From positions 1,647,575-1,711,574 of the forward strand of contig RHLH01000001.1 of the NCBI GenBank assembly GCA_003712165.1: a stretch of DNA of 64,000 bases, read 5' to 3'. Both the position numbers and the translations under genes were made by a program. Source of the stretch: Phycisphaera sp. (GTDB lineage Bacteria; Planctomycetota; Phycisphaerae; Phycisphaerales; UBA1924). The notes beneath the pieces were generated by a model that saw only the letters and a program-made list of their open reading frames with translations, was not told the DNA's origin and did not search any database. The stretch's first letter is position 1; each line of letters begins with the position of its first letter. Below are positions 18,001 through 27,038 of the stretch, piece by piece.

Positions 18001-18961
18001 CAGAGTCGAGAAGAAGGGCAAGGTTCTCTGGCAGAGCCGAGACGCCAGCGAGGTTGTTGCAAGAGCCCGAAAAGAGGCCCCAAACAGGAAAGGGCTGCAA
18101 ACAGGAAAGGCTGAACGTTACACGGTATGGCCCAGCGATTCAGTATTTCAGGCTACATCAAACGATAGCACCACGCATTACCCCGCAATCCTAGACGTAG
18201 GTGACTCCGTAGAGATCCGCCGCTTTGACGACCAGGAGACAGCTCACTACAACCACTACTTCGGAGTCCGTAGACTCGCGCATATCGCACTGCAACAAGA
18301 TGTACGCAAACTCCTACGACACACTCCGAACGCGAACAAGGCGAGAGTCGGCTGGGCCGCTGTCAAGGGTGCCCCGAGTCCGGACAGCCAGATCGCTGGC
18401 ATGGCCGCAGAGTACGGAAGATCGCTCTCCAAGATTAGAGACCATCAAGACTTTAACGCGGTTCTCCGCCAGGCAAAGGAGCAGTTGGCTGCAAGAGTCA
18501 ACGATGTCGTCCAAACACTCGCAACGATCGCGGAACGCCACTCAAGGATCTCACTGATACTGAACGAACTCCAATTGGCTCGTTCCAGCCATGTGAAGAG
18601 CGATATAGAGTTCCAGATCGGCCAGCTCGTCCATGCGGCCACACTGACATCACTCCCACTAAGTCGCCTGAAGAACATGCCTCGCTATCTAGAGGCGATC
18701 CTGTACAGAGTCGATGCGGCTCGCGGGAAAGGCGTGAGCAGAGACACAGAGCTGTTGCAATCCGTACTCCCTCACTGGCGCAGGTGTATTGATCGAGCGC
18801 GTACTCTCCACGATCTAGGCCTGCACGACCCGCAGCTAGACACGTACCGATGGATGATCGAAGAATACCGTGTGCAGCTCTTTGCACAACGCCTCGGGAC
18901 ACAGGGCAAGATCAACGCAAAGACACTTGAAGAGCAGTGGGGCAGAACCAGGTCACTCTAA
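15041..18961 (+). CDS. hrpA: ATP-dependent RNA helicase HrpA
   Basis: 1306 residues, close to the usual 1300 of HrpA. DEAH-box helicase motifs are in order: I GETGSGKST (105-113), Ia TQPRRLAARAVA, II DEAH, III TSAT, IV VFLPGEREI, V STNVAETSLTVPG and VI QRAGRCGR. They are followed by the ratchet/OB region and a long C-terminal DUF3418-type half (from about residue 720), which separates HrpA from shorter DEAH helicases. A basic N-terminal patch (RKRRRRRGK) precedes the helicase core. In other bacteria HrpA rescues stalled or colliding ribosomes and processes mRNA. The GTG start is supported by position, not by a ribosome-binding site. The 3' end overlaps the convergent operon by 9 bp. Confidence 0.96.
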   Translation: MSDDSTPRKRRRRRGKSLGGSVRAQGSPPQNLSQCFGGDRRRIRALFRQNKAAQAQELIGRSIANAEARKTAAPRVEYPIDLPFTEHIDLIKEAISRSQVTVVCGETGSGKSTQLPKLLLEMGRGVTGVIGHTQPRRLAARAVADRVSEEIGCKLGEQVGYKVRFGDHTNDKTLIKLMTDGILLAETRSDRLLEFYDTIIIDEAHERSLNIDFLLGYLHQILPKRPDLKIVITSATIDADRFAVHFEDVNCAPVPILEISGRAYPVELRYRPVEDVDDSDEASVPRAVVRAIEELAAEDRAGDPGDVLVFLPGEREIREASRELRFESEMNPVFRGAEILPLYARLSPGDQQRIFRRSTRRRIVLSTNVAETSLTVPGIRYVIDSGLARMNRYSSRRKIQSLQIEPISKASARQRAGRCGRTEPGICVRLYSESDHDGRDEFTSPEILRTNLAGVILQMQSLGLGLPQDFPFVEPPDSRRINDAYDTLHELNAIDAERRLTMTGQTLARLPVDPRIGRILVQANDERVLQDALIVASFLEIRDPRDRPYEKRDAADNHHARFTDTTSDFLTVLRLWEHYHNLKEELSRSQLRKRCAKEYLSYQRLREWTDTHRQLRDMCRDADLRATKKLGEETRDALHRSVLSGSLTGIGKKHHEGGFSGSRGGRFYIHPSSGVKDKGTQWLVASELVRTTKLFARTVARIDPSWIESVAGHLIVREYAEPEYIAERGRVEARVTVTLFDLDISKDRLVDYGSVNRTHARQIFIEQALVDDQLDSDGKYRRHNESLIAQYQRDEAKLRRAGHLDREQMIRFFDQRLPDDVVTAKRFDRWRRKAERENPELLFMQPEDIGSESAESPDQTLYPDSITLRHGPAVAVEYTHDPGGAEDGMSIRVPLHLASGLDADQTNWLVPGWLQERVEAVLKGLPREIRRQFNVADVLDRVVSRLRQDKGGFYEQLASVVTDVTKVSVTPDMCRSVRLRDHLHPLIRVEKKGKVLWQSRDASEVVARARKEAPNRKGLQTGKAERYTVWPSDSVFQATSNDSTTHYPAILDVGDSVEIRRFDDQETAHYNHYFGVRRLAHIALQQDVRKLLRHTPNANKARVGWAAVKGAPSPDSQIAGMAAEYGRSLSKIRDHQDFNAVLRQAKEQLAARVNDVVQTLATIAERHSRISLILNELQLARSSHVKSDIEFQIGQLVHAATLTSLPLSRLKNMPRYLEAILYRVDAARGKGVSRDTELLQSVLPHWRRCIDRARTLHDLGLHDPQLDTYRWMIEEYRVQLFAQRLGTQGKINAKTLEEQWGRTRSL

Positions 18962-20422
18962 CGACGGATCTCTATCGGGATCATGCTTGAATAGTTTGAT
19001 TGATGAGTATGGCTGCAATATGTGTCTGTCATATGTCCAGATGAGATCCGCGCGACCTCTCAGCTTGTTCCAGGTCAATCCACCGGAAGTACCAACTTTA
19101 TCGATCACCCAGCTCTGGGTCTCCGATTCATCAAGCCTGTCCATCAGCTGACCACGAGTAACTTCTTCGACAGCGTCTTCTTGCATGTAGTAAGCACCGA
19201 TAAGCCTCGCGTGGAAGTCGCCATAAATGACCTCGTCGGGCTCGCGCATCTCGCTGAGATCCTCAAATGCTTCTCGCCATGCCGGTCTGTAACCACCACC
19301 ACCGGTGTAGTAGCCGATGTCTTGATAGAGGCAGGCGATCAGGATGAGTCCTGCCGGAATGCCGCGTATAAATATTGGGTATTCCGCAAGCGATTTGCGT
19401 GTTGATTTGTCGAGCGTAACCGCTGCGAGGAGTACCCACGCTGGCAAGGCTACAAACGTGTAACGCACATGCACGAAATTGTTCCCGAGTGCGAGGGCGC
19501 CCATGATCGCGATCGGCAATACAGAAGCGATAGCGAGATAGCCGCCAAGCCTGAACTCTCGCTGAACAAGCCACAAAAAGCCAGCAAACGCGGTCAGGAC
19601 AATCGCGGGATTGATATACCAAACGGCTCCCGCGATGATCACCTTTGCAGGCTGCGACGTTGTTTGTGCAAACTGCGCCCAGTTATCAGGTCTGTTCTTG
19701 ATATCATAAAGAACAAGCCCAGCACAGATGGCAGCGAACACACTGCCGATGATGCAGGATGCGACCGTGAGGCGTTTCGGATCACGGACTCGTACTCCAC
19801 AGATCCAGTCGATTCCAAAGATAATCCCGACCATGAGAGCCGGCGGCTGAGACATAAAGGCAAGGAACAGACAGATAAGGGACAGCGTCAATTTCAGCCT
19901 AGAGCCGATCGTTGTTGCCTGATAATAAAGCAGCAGCGCCATGTTATAGAAAAGCATCTGTTGAACGTAGAAGCGTCCGGTTTGGGACATATGCAGGTGC
20001 CACGTGTTCACAGCAAGAATGAGCATGAAGAGCACAGCTGCTCTTGAGCCAACGATCGGTCTTGCAAGCCATCCCAGGATCGGCACCGAGAGCACACCCA
20101 GCACAACGCTCGGCAGCCTAACTAGTGACTCAGTGATCCCAACAGATTGCCAGATACTCGGGTCGCTCGCGTAGGCAGCATCTGGAAGTGAGCCGGTGAG
20201 CTTGAGCACCAGGTACGTCGGTACAAAACCGAACTGCTTCGTGATGTTGCCCGTTCCCAGGTTTGTCGCGTGAGTAACGCTGTATATCTCATCGATCCAG
20301 AAACTCGGGGTGCCGAGACAGATTACACGCAGGACCAAAGCCAGAAGTGTTGCCGCAGCGAGCCAGCCAAAGAAGGCCGCCGCCTTCATCTGCGGATGTG
20401 CGCTCTGGTCATGCGTGATCAT
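18953..20422 (-). CDS. ArnT/PMT-like membrane glycosyltransferase (GT-C fold)
   Basis: 489 residues with about ten hydrophobic helices. The first outer loop carries PSFWIDEIYSVTHA, the acidic D-E motif typical of GT39/GT83 dolichyl- or undecaprenyl-phosphate sugar transferases, and is followed by alternating short membrane helices and a soluble C-terminal region from about residue 375. These enzymes transfer a sugar from a polyprenyl-phosphate donor to lipid or protein on the outer face of the membrane. It is the last gene of a five-gene overlapping operon whose first gene is a polyprenyl-phosphate GT2, so it could use the donor made by that enzyme. The start overlaps the flippase-like gene by 4 bp. 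Confidence 0.82.
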   Translation of the reverse strand: MITHDQSAHPQMKAAAFFGWLAAATLLALVLRVICLGTPSFWIDEIYSVTHATNLGTGNITKQFGFVPTYLVLKLTGSLPDAAYASDPSIWQSVGITESLVRLPSVVLGVLSVPILGWLARPIVGSRAAVLFMLILAVNTWHLHMSQTGRFYVQQMLFYNMALLLYYQATTIGSRLKLTLSLICLFLAFMSQPPALMVGIIFGIDWICGVRVRDPKRLTVASCIIGSVFAAICAGLVLYDIKNRPDNWAQFAQTTSQPAKVIIAGAVWYINPAIVLTAFAGFLWLVQREFRLGGYLAIASVLPIAIMGALALGNNFVHVRYTFVALPAWVLLAAVTLDKSTRKSLAEYPIFIRGIPAGLILIACLYQDIGYYTGGGGYRPAWREAFEDLSEMREPDEVIYGDFHARLIGAYYMQEDAVEEVTRGQLMDRLDESETQSWVIDKVGTSGGLTWNKLRGRADLIWTYDRHILQPYSSIKLFKHDPDRDPSLE

Positions 20423-21456
20423 GTCGGCTGCCCCGATCTTTGAGGGCTAACCGATTTCTGGATCGCTGAAAGAGAGAGGCCTCGCATTGCAAGTACGAGT
20501 CCGCCCACCACACCGTGAATCAGGAATACAGCAAACGCGAGTAGCGAGAGTGTTATCGCGTCATCCTTGGCAACGTTCAGACCAGCGAGCATGTACACGA
20601 ACATGCCCTCACGGAGACCGATCCCGTTGATGGTCAGCGGGATCAGCATCACGAAAAGGGCGATCGGCACGATGTAGAAATAGTCGTAGAACGTAGGCGA
20701 GATCCCGATCGCCCGGCCCAGCAGGTAGTGCATAAGGATGACGTTGAGTTGCAGAACGAGCGATAGCGCCATTGCACGCACGAGAACGAAGTGCTTTCCC
20801 CGGTACGCATCTACCGCTTCATCTAGCTTTCCAAAGAACTTACTGATCGGCCTAGGAGAAGCTCTGTAGACCGTCCTGGCAAGCTCTAGCAGAGCCTTCA
20901 CAGGACTAAATACCATCAGCACCGAGCCCGCTAGGCATAAGGCAACACCTACTACAGCTAGCGGCAGAAGCCTGAGGTCATCTGATTGAGTTTTCATGAG
21001 GGCTAGGCCCGCAACCGCGAACATCGCAAGCGCCGTGAGCCCGAGTATGCGATCAATGAAGATCGTCGAAACGGCTACGGCTTTGGTCGCTCCAGCCTTC
21101 CATGAATCGTAGATGCGTACGACATCGCCCCCGATAGTGCTCGGCAGCAATTGGTTGAAGAAAACCGCGGTCATGCATGAGCGAAAGAGGATCGACTGGC
21201 GTGCATGAACGCCCTGTTCTGCGAGCAAGCCTTTCCACCGAAGCGACGTGACGAAGAAACCCACATAGGGCGTGAGTAGTGCCAAGGCGAGGTAGAGCGG
21301 GTTTGCGCTTGCAAGATTTGCCTTGATATCGGCGAATTCCACGCTGCTGAGCAAGTAGAAAAGCAACCCGAATGAGATCAGGATCTTAACCGCGAGAAGC
21401 ACTACTTTCTTAGGCGATACAGCGCCAACCTTCTCAGTAATTTCAGGCGGAGGCAT
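20419..21456 (-). CDS. Lysylphosphatidylglycerol synthase TM-region / flippase-like (UPF0104) protein
   Basis: 345 residues, start ATG with GGAGG 6 nt upstream, inside the last 14 bp of the acyltransferase gene. About eight membrane helices. Family motifs are [34 protein letters not shown] (family pattern f.n.llP...GGd..R.......g), [10 protein letters not shown], and [18 protein letters not shown] in the penultimate region. This is the AglD/MprF-N-terminal superfamily, often associated with glycolipid translocation or synthesis in cell-wall gene clusters. The operon context (GT2 upstream, ArnT-like downstream) suggests handling of a lipid-linked sugar. Confidence 0.88.
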   Translation of the reverse strand: MPPPEITEKVGAVSPKKVVLLAVKILISFGLLFYLLSSVEFADIKANLASANPLYLALALLTPYVGFFVTSLRWKGLLAEQGVHARQSILFRSCMTAVFFNQLLPSTIGGDVVRIYDSWKAGATKAVAVSTIFIDRILGLTALAMFAVAGLALMKTQSDDLRLLPLAVVGVALCLAGSVLMVFSPVKALLELARTVYRASPRPISKFFGKLDEAVDAYRGKHFVLVRAMALSLVLQLNVILMHYLLGRAIGISPTFYDYFYIVPIALFVMLIPLTINGIGLREGMFVYMLAGLNVAKDDAITLSLLAFAVFLIHGVVGGLVLAMRGLSLSAIQKSVSPQRSGQPT

Positions 21457-22207
21457 GCGAGACCTCCTGCGGCTGTTCTGCACGCGACTTGATCACCCGA
21501 GCCGGGACTCCGGCTACGACTGCAAACGGCGGCACATCCTTTGTCACCACAGCGCCAGCTGCGATGATCGCGTCGTGACCCACGCGAACGCCATTGACGA
21601 CCACAGCGCCAGCGCCGATCCAGCACCCATCGCCGATGACCAGGTGCTGGTCTTTGATATGCCCCTGATCGACGATGGGGATGTCTGTGCTGTCGGTGTG
21701 ATACTGCCCCCCCCCGATGTACGTGTGCCCGGCGATGATGCACTTGTTTCCGATCGCGACACTCCCCTCAACGGACGAATGGACGGTGATCCCCGCCCCG
21801 AAGCCGCAGTCGTCGCCGATCGTGATTGTGCCGAGCTTGCTTGAGAGTCTTGTCCCTCTTCCGAACATCGACCTCGACCCTACCTTGATGCCTAGTTCGT
21901 TCTCTGAGTTGGCATCAAAGCAGCACCCGTCGTCGATGACCACGCCATCCCCGAGGCTGATCTTCTTTGGATGTCTGAACGCTGCATTGGAACCGATGGC
22001 TGGTTTACGCCCGCAAACAGCGAACAAGCCTCGGCAGAGCTTCTGCCGAAGCAGTAGCCCCAATGCCCCCGGCACTCCCATGAGAAACAGCGACGTGAGT
22101 TCGTACCGGATGAGGAACGCAAGGGAGCGGCTGCCGACAAGGGCATCCTGGTACTTCCGCAAGGCTGAACCCTGCCCTTCAACCACGCTGTCCTTGATAG
22201 CGCCCAT
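21443..22207 (-). CDS. Hexapeptide-repeat (left-handed beta-helix) acyltransferase
   Basis: 254 residues. An N-terminal helical part of about 75 residues containing a hydrophobic stretch ([19 protein letters not shown]) is followed by many imperfect hexapeptide repeats ([LIV]-G-x-x-x-x) such as [36 protein letters not shown] and [11 protein letters not shown]. The C-terminal [50 protein letters not shown] block is typical of CysE/LacA/WcaF acetyltransferases. It probably O- or N-acetylates a sugar of the glycan made by this operon. The start codon overlaps the previous stop as TGATG. Confidence 0.9.
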   Translation of the reverse strand: MGAIKDSVVEGQGSALRKYQDALVGSRSLAFLIRYELTSLFLMGVPGALGLLLRQKLCRGLFAVCGRKPAIGSNAAFRHPKKISLGDGVVIDDGCCFDANSENELGIKVGSRSMFGRGTRLSSKLGTITIGDDCGFGAGITVHSSVEGSVAIGNKCIIAGHTYIGGGQYHTDSTDIPIVDQGHIKDQHLVIGDGCWIGAGAVVVNGVRVGHDAIIAAGAVVTKDVPPFAVVAGVPARVIKSRAEQPQEVSHASA

Positions 22208-23742
22208 CAGTTCCCCGCTCCGTGGGTATTCCATGGCTCGCGAAGCCGGTTGAACAACTCCTCGGCCGATTCTCTCTGCTGCAGCGCCTCGTCACCGGCG
22301 AGGCTCATGGCGTTGGCGATCACGTCCCAATTCTCGAGAACAGATGCCGGGTCCTGCCAGAGACCCGTGCGTCGCAATATGAGATCATCGGCGGACACTA
22401 CGGCCTCATTCTCGACGATTCTCTGCATCAGATCAGCGATATCTGCCCCAAGCGTCTGTTCCCCATATCCGGGAATATCCGAGATGCGTTCGTCACACCG
22501 CACATCCTCCAACGGGGCAACAGGCGGCCCCGGAAGCAACCCGACAACCCTCTGAGCGAGGCGTCTCGCAGTTGTATACTTCACGCCCGATACGGAGATG
22601 AGTCCGGTCGGTCCCCCATACTCAGTGTGATCGATCACAACAGGTTTATCGCTCGCGACATCGGCACCCGCATAACAGGCGGAGACTTGACCGTTCCAGA
22701 CACAGGTCACATCCACGGGCGAGACATCAAGACCCGGGGCTGCTTCGTTGATCTGGTTCAGAAACTGCTCGACCTCTTGCTGCGCCGGGACCTCTGTATG
22801 GTCGTCAGCGTCGCACGGGATCTGCGCTGTGCCAGCGATCGTTCGCTCACCGTAAGGCACGAGGAAGTAAGTCTGTGATTCCGCGCCTTGCGCCGAAACA
22901 GCGATCGCAGATTCACTCAGCGGCGCTCGGTCAAGCACAAGATTGAACGCGCGCATGGGCGTGAAGAGCTCGGGTCGATCGACTGCAACGCCGGAACAGA
23001 TTTCTCGGCACCAAGGACCGGCCGCGTTGAGCACTATCGGCGCATGAAATATGTATTCTTTCTCAGAAACCACGTCCTTGCAGCGAACGCCGACAACAGA
23101 GCCCTCGACCGTCTCGATCGCGTCGGCTGAGCAATAGTTCAGTGAGGCACAGCCCATCGATTGCGCAACTCGAAGGAGGTGCACAATGAAGCGCTCAGGG
23201 CTGAGCATCCGAGCATCGTACCAGATACCCCCGCCTCTGAGCCCTACGGTTGGCACTTGCGGCCAATCCTGCGCCACATCGCTCGGGGTGATCACGTGAC
23301 CGGGGGGCAGCTTGGCTTCGCCCGGCAGCCGGCCTTCCAGCTTGGTCAGTTCCCTGTTGATCCGCAGAGCCGCCTTGAATGCACCAGGTCTTTTCAGTCC
23401 CTGCCCGTACAGCGGCATCAGACATTGGAGTGGCTCGACAAGACCAGGAAACATGCGCATGAACCAGCGCCGCTCGCGAACCGAATCAACGAGCCGGGGC
23501 AGGTCCATCGATTGGAGATAACGGAATCCGCCGTGCAGGATCCGCATGCTGTTCCAACTGGTGGCTCCCCCGAAGTCGCCTCGCTCGACGAGCAGGCACC
23601 TCAGGCCTCGCTTGGCTGCCTCATAGAGCAGACAGGAACCCTGGATGCCTCCACCGATGACGATGACATCGTAATGAACCGACGAGAACTGATCGAAGTC
23701 TCTTGAAAGTGGTGCGAGTGTATCGGCCGGGTTAGCCGTCAC
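22207..23742 (-). CDS. FAD-dependent glycerol-3-phosphate dehydrogenase-like protein
   Basis: 511 residues. The N-terminal FAD Rossmann motif is [23 protein letters not shown], followed by [29 protein letters not shown], which matches the GlpD/GlpA signature (gDfa.gtS..ssklihGGlRYL). LNAAGPW and the [16 protein letters not shown] segment also fit. Family enzymes oxidise sn-glycerol-3-phosphate to dihydroxyacetone phosphate with quinone as acceptor. The GTG at 23742 has AAGGA upstream and overlaps the previous gene by 11 bp. The position inside a glycolipid operon is unusual, so the substrate may be a glycerol-phosphate-like group or a related polyol used in that pathway. Confidence 0.85.
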   Translation of the reverse strand: MTANPADTLAPLSRDFDQFSSVHYDVIVIGGGIQGSCLLYEAAKRGLRCLLVERGDFGGATSWNSMRILHGGFRYLQSMDLPRLVDSVRERRWFMRMFPGLVEPLQCLMPLYGQGLKRPGAFKAALRINRELTKLEGRLPGEAKLPPGHVITPSDVAQDWPQVPTVGLRGGGIWYDARMLSPERFIVHLLRVAQSMGCASLNYCSADAIETVEGSVVGVRCKDVVSEKEYIFHAPIVLNAAGPWCREICSGVAVDRPELFTPMRAFNLVLDRAPLSESAIAVSAQGAESQTYFLVPYGERTIAGTAQIPCDADDHTEVPAQQEVEQFLNQINEAAPGLDVSPVDVTCVWNGQVSACYAGADVASDKPVVIDHTEYGGPTGLISVSGVKYTTARRLAQRVVGLLPGPPVAPLEDVRCDERISDIPGYGEQTLGADIADLMQRIVENEAVVSADDLILRRTGLWQDPASVLENWDVIANAMSLAGDEALQQRESAEELFNRLREPWNTHGAGN

Positions 23743-24799
23743 GCTCAGCTTCCTTGGAGTCGAGTTCCTTGGTCCAGATGACCTGCCGGACACCGAAGGG
23801 ACGCTTGCCCTGTGACTCATGGTAGATCCGAACCAACAACTCGCTCACGACACCGAAGACGAGCATCTGAGCGGCGAGCAGGACCATCATCACCGAGAAC
23901 ATGACCAACACGTTGTTGTTGAGCTGGACCTGCGGCCCGAAGAACATGTCGTACTTCTGGAGCACCGCGATGCCGAGCGCTGCAAACGCGAGCGTGATCG
24001 AGCAGAAGGAGAGCTTGCCGAAGAGATAAAGAGGCTTGGCAAGATAATCGTTCAAGAACTTCACGGTCATCAGGTCGAGGATGACCTTGCCTGTGCGCAC
24101 AAGCCCGTACTTGCTTTTGCCGGCGACACGAGCGCGATGGTTGACCACTCGCTCTGTGATGCGAGCGCCCTTCCAGACACACAGCGCCGGGAGAAACCTG
24201 TGCATCTCGCCGTAGAGCTGGACATCAGTAAGCGACTCTCGCCTGTAGACCTTCATCGCGCAGCCAAAGTCATGGATAGGAGTCCACGTGAGCTTTGAGA
24301 TCAGCCTGTTGGCGATCATCGAGGGCATACGGCGGGAGAAGAATTTGTCCTGGCGCTCCTTGCGCCAACCGCTGACGACGTCGTAGCCGCGACCTTCGTC
24401 AAGCGCCTCAATGAGCATCAGGATGTCGGCGGGGTCGTTCTGCAGATCGCCATCCATCGTTGCGATCAGTTTGCCGCGTGCACGATCGAAGCCTGCTGCG
24501 AGCCCAGCGGTCTGGCCGAAGTTGCGACGGAGTCCGACAATGCAGAGCCTCGGATCTCCAGCAAACGCCTCAACAAGGTGATCAATGGTCCGGTCGGTGC
24601 TGCCGTCGTCAACGATGATGCACTCCCAGTCGAGATCAGTCTCGTCCAGGACCTTCTTGATTTCGTTGTACAGCGGAACAGCGTTCTCTTCCTCGTTGTG
24701 AACGGGGATGACAACAGACAAGTCGATCAGCAATTCTTTTGGTGCTGAGTACAAGCGAGGACCATCCAAAGGGATCGGCTGGATCGACATCGGGACCAT
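23732..24799 (-). CDS. GT2 family glycosyltransferase, polyprenyl-phosphate type (DPM1/ArnC-like)
   Basis: 355 residues. The GT-A domain starts DLSVVIPVHNEEENAVPLYNEI and includes IIVDDGSTDRT, LRRNFGQTAGLAAGFDRARG, and the metal motif ATMDGDLQNDP (DxD). HDFGCAMKVYRRE follows. Two hydrophobic segments near residues 245-315 make the C-terminal membrane anchors of the ArnC/GtrB subgroup, which load a sugar onto undecaprenyl phosphate on the inner face. ATG 24799 has GGAG 7 nt upstream. It is the first gene of a five-gene overlapping operon ending in a GT-C transferase, consistent with a load-flip-transfer pathway. Confidence 0.93.
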   Translation of the reverse strand: MVPMSIQPIPLDGPRLYSAPKELLIDLSVVIPVHNEEENAVPLYNEIKKVLDETDLDWECIIVDDGSTDRTIDHLVEAFAGDPRLCIVGLRRNFGQTAGLAAGFDRARGKLIATMDGDLQNDPADILMLIEALDEGRGYDVVSGWRKERQDKFFSRRMPSMIANRLISKLTWTPIHDFGCAMKVYRRESLTDVQLYGEMHRFLPALCVWKGARITERVVNHRARVAGKSKYGLVRTGKVILDLMTVKFLNDYLAKPLYLFGKLSFCSITLAFAALGIAVLQKYDMFFGPQVQLNNNVLVMFSVMMVLLAAQMLVFGVVSELLVRIYHESQGKRPFGVRQVIWTKELDSKEAERDG

Positions 24800-24950
24800 G
24801 TGCGCACTCCGGCAACGCTACCCGCCGATCCATCGGCGGTTCCCATCAGTGTCGTCACCCTTGGGCGGGGTCTTTCGCCAGAAACGATGATTCGATCGGC
24901 CTGAATGGGGCGTATGAGCATACCAGCCAACGCAGCCAACGTCTCGCCTG

Positions 24951-25409
24951 TTATTGGTGGCAATCGAGTTTATTGTTCATCAGAGCCATCACTCGGAGCA
25001 TGTGTCGGCTCGGTGCCCGGGCTTTATCTGAGCCCTTCTGCTGCGTGGGCTGACCGCCTCGCTCACCGGCGGGCTTGTCATTTGCGCGACGCTCGACTCG
25101 CGGGCCGGACGTTCGCACTCTGGGTGTTTCGGACACTGTCGGCCGACTCGCCCTGAGTGTCACCACACCGTTGTTCACGATGACGTATTCGCGAGGAAGC
25201 CTTGCTGAGAGAGGCTTGCTGCCAAACCGAACCGCGTGGGTTCCGTTGTTCACGGTCACATACGCCCTGGGCATTGATGCCCGGATCGGCGAAGAGCCGA
25301 ACCCAACCGCGTGCCCGACGTGTGTTCTGGTGACATACTCGACCTGCTGAGTCTGGGCCCCAAAAGCACAAAGCACTGCTGCACAAAGGCTTATCGCTTC
25401 TTTTTTCAT
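24951..25409 (-). CDS. Small exported protein with tandem about 25-residue repeats
   Basis: 152 residues. The start is MKKEAISLCAAVLCAFGAQTQQ, a good signal peptide. After it come two full units and one partial unit (about residues 23-48, 49-73, 74-92) sharing the pattern [VAE]-Y-V-x-V-N-N-G-T-H-A-V-x-F-G-S-x-P-[IL]-x-A-x-[ML]-P-R. The C-terminal half is basic and polar (Arg, Pro, Gly, Lys) and looks disordered. I recognise no family. The ATG is preceded at 6 nt by TATACT, which suggests a leaderless mRNA; ATG codons at 25415 and GTG-type alternatives upstream are less likely. Confidence 0.6.
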   Translation of the reverse strand: MKKEAISLCAAVLCAFGAQTQQVEYVTRTHVGHAVGFGSSPIRASMPRAYVTVNNGTHAVRFGSKPLSARLPREYVIVNNGVVTLRASRPTVSETPRVRTSGPRVERRANDKPAGERGGQPTQQKGSDKARAPSRHMLRVMALMNNKLDCHQ

Positions 25410-25415
25410 TACCAT

Positions 25416-25421
25416 AGTATA
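25416..25421 (-). promoter_or_regulatory. -10 element (TATACT), leaderless start
   Basis: On the minus strand TATACT is followed by exactly 6 nt and then the ATG of the small repeat protein. A weak TTGGGT lies 17 nt upstream as a possible -35. This is the best promoter-like match in the window, and transcription would start at about the A of ATG. Confidence 0.5.
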
Positions 25422-25476
25422 ACGCAGAACCACATGGAACCCAAAGGTATTCCGTACATCTCCGGGTCAGGGCTAG

Positions 25477-26937
25477 CTAACTTGGGTGCGTCATCGATCC
25501 CGGATCGAGCAGCTGATTGAGCTGGTCAGCGTCAAGAATCTGCTTCTGGAGCGCGAGTTCTCGGATCGATTTACCGGTCTCATAGGCCTCATAAGCGAGC
25601 TTCGCGGAAGCGTCGTACCCGATAACCGGGACCAGTGAGGTGCACATCGCTAGGCTGCCCTCGATGAGGTCGTTGCAGCGCTTTTCATCTGCTTCGAGCC
25701 CCTCGATCAGGTTCTCACGGAACACGTCCAGCCCGTTGCCCAGGAGCGTGACCGATTCGAGGAGGCTCGCAGCCATCATGGGCATTGCGACGTTGAGATC
25801 CAGAAGCGACCCAATCCCGCCCGCACCGCCGGCCGCGATCGCTGCATCGTTGCCGATGACCTGACACGAGAGCATCATCATCGCCTCGCAAATGACAGGG
25901 TTGACCTTGCCGGGCATGATCGATGAGCCAGGCTGGACGGCTGGCAGTTTTAACTCGCCGATACCGCAGCGGGGGCCAGACCCCAGCCAGCGGATGTCAT
26001 TTGCGATCTTGGTCAGGCTGACCGCGATCGTCTTGAGCTGGCCCGAGACCTCGACGTATGCGTCCTTGGCCGCCTGGGCCTCAAAGTGGTTGTCTGCCTC
26101 CCTGAAGTCAATCCCGGTGGTCTTTGAAACTTCCTCAGCGACCCGGCGTCCAAACTCTGGATGGGTGTTGATGCCTGTGCCGACCGCCGTGCCACCGAGT
26201 GCAAGCTCGCTGAGGGTGTCCAGCGCTCTTTCAGCGCGCCCCCGGGCATGGGTCATCTGGCTCGCAAACCCGCTGAAGACTTGGCCGAGACGGATCGGGG
26301 TCGCATCCTGGAGGTGCGTTCTGCCGATCTTGACGATGTGGTCCCAGGCCTTTGCTTTGGCATCGAGAGCCGATTCGAGCCTTTCGATAGCTGGCAGGAG
26401 CTTGGCCCTAATCTCGGTAGCCGCGGCGATATGCATCGCGGTAGGGAAGGTATCGTTGGACGACTGCCCCATGTTGACATGATCGTTGGGGTGGACGCCT
26501 CCCTGACCGTCTGGCTCGTCATCCACCCATGCCGGGTCTTTCGACCTGCCGATGGGCTGATCGTGCAAGAGACACGCGAGGTTCGCGACAACCTCGTTCA
26601 CGTTCATGTTGGTCGATGTGCCGGACCCGGTCTGGTAGATATCAATGGGGAAGTGCCTTGCGATGCCGCCCTGATCGCCGAGCCCTTCGTGGATCTGGCC
26701 GCAGGCGGTCATGATGTCCGCCGCCCTTCGGTCAGACAGCCTGCCGAGTTCGTTGTTCACGCTCGCGGCAGCGGCTTTCAGGGTCGCGTACGCCCTAATG
26801 ATCGATTCGGGCACAGGCCGACCGGAGATCGGAAAGTTCAGCACCGCTCGCTGAGTAGAAGCCCCGTAGAGCACGTCCGCGGGAACGGGCATCTCGCCCA
26901 TGGAATCCTTCTCGATCCGGGTCTCGGCGGTGGTCAT
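25477..26937 (-). CDS. fumC: Fumarate hydratase class II
   Basis: 486 residues, the usual size being about 465. Fumarase/aspartase superfamily signatures are present: TSTNMNVNEV and the signature loop GSSIMPGKVNPV near residue 340, and HPNDHVNMGQSSNDTFPTAMHIA (residues about 155-175), which holds the active-site region. The enzyme interconverts fumarate and malate in the TCA cycle; an aspartase reading is less likely given the fumarase-type motifs but cannot be fully excluded by eye. The ATG at 26937 has GGAGA 7 nt upstream. It is divergent from the transglutaminase-like gene at 27039. Confidence 0.92.
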   Translation of the reverse strand: MTTAETRIEKDSMGEMPVPADVLYGASTQRAVLNFPISGRPVPESIIRAYATLKAAAASVNNELGRLSDRRAADIMTACGQIHEGLGDQGGIARHFPIDIYQTGSGTSTNMNVNEVVANLACLLHDQPIGRSKDPAWVDDEPDGQGGVHPNDHVNMGQSSNDTFPTAMHIAAATEIRAKLLPAIERLESALDAKAKAWDHIVKIGRTHLQDATPIRLGQVFSGFASQMTHARGRAERALDTLSELALGGTAVGTGINTHPEFGRRVAEEVSKTTGIDFREADNHFEAQAAKDAYVEVSGQLKTIAVSLTKIANDIRWLGSGPRCGIGELKLPAVQPGSSIMPGKVNPVICEAMMMLSCQVIGNDAAIAAGGAGGIGSLLDLNVAMPMMAASLLESVTLLGNGLDVFRENLIEGLEADEKRCNDLIEGSLAMCTSLVPVIGYDASAKLAYEAYETGKSIRELALQKQILDADQLNQLLDPGSMTHPS

Positions 26938-27038
26938 TGCAATCTCCGTACAGTTGCGTGTAACTGGGGGCAGCATCGAATAGGCCCGCCCGCGCGGATC
27001 ATACGCAGCGGGAGTCATAGGGCCGAGAGGAACTCGCC

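Noticed and set aside
25477..26937. fumC as aspartate ammonia-lyase
   Set aside because: The superfamily signature alone is shared, but the surrounding motifs (HPNDHVNMGQSSND) and length fit class II fumarase better; not absolutely excluded.
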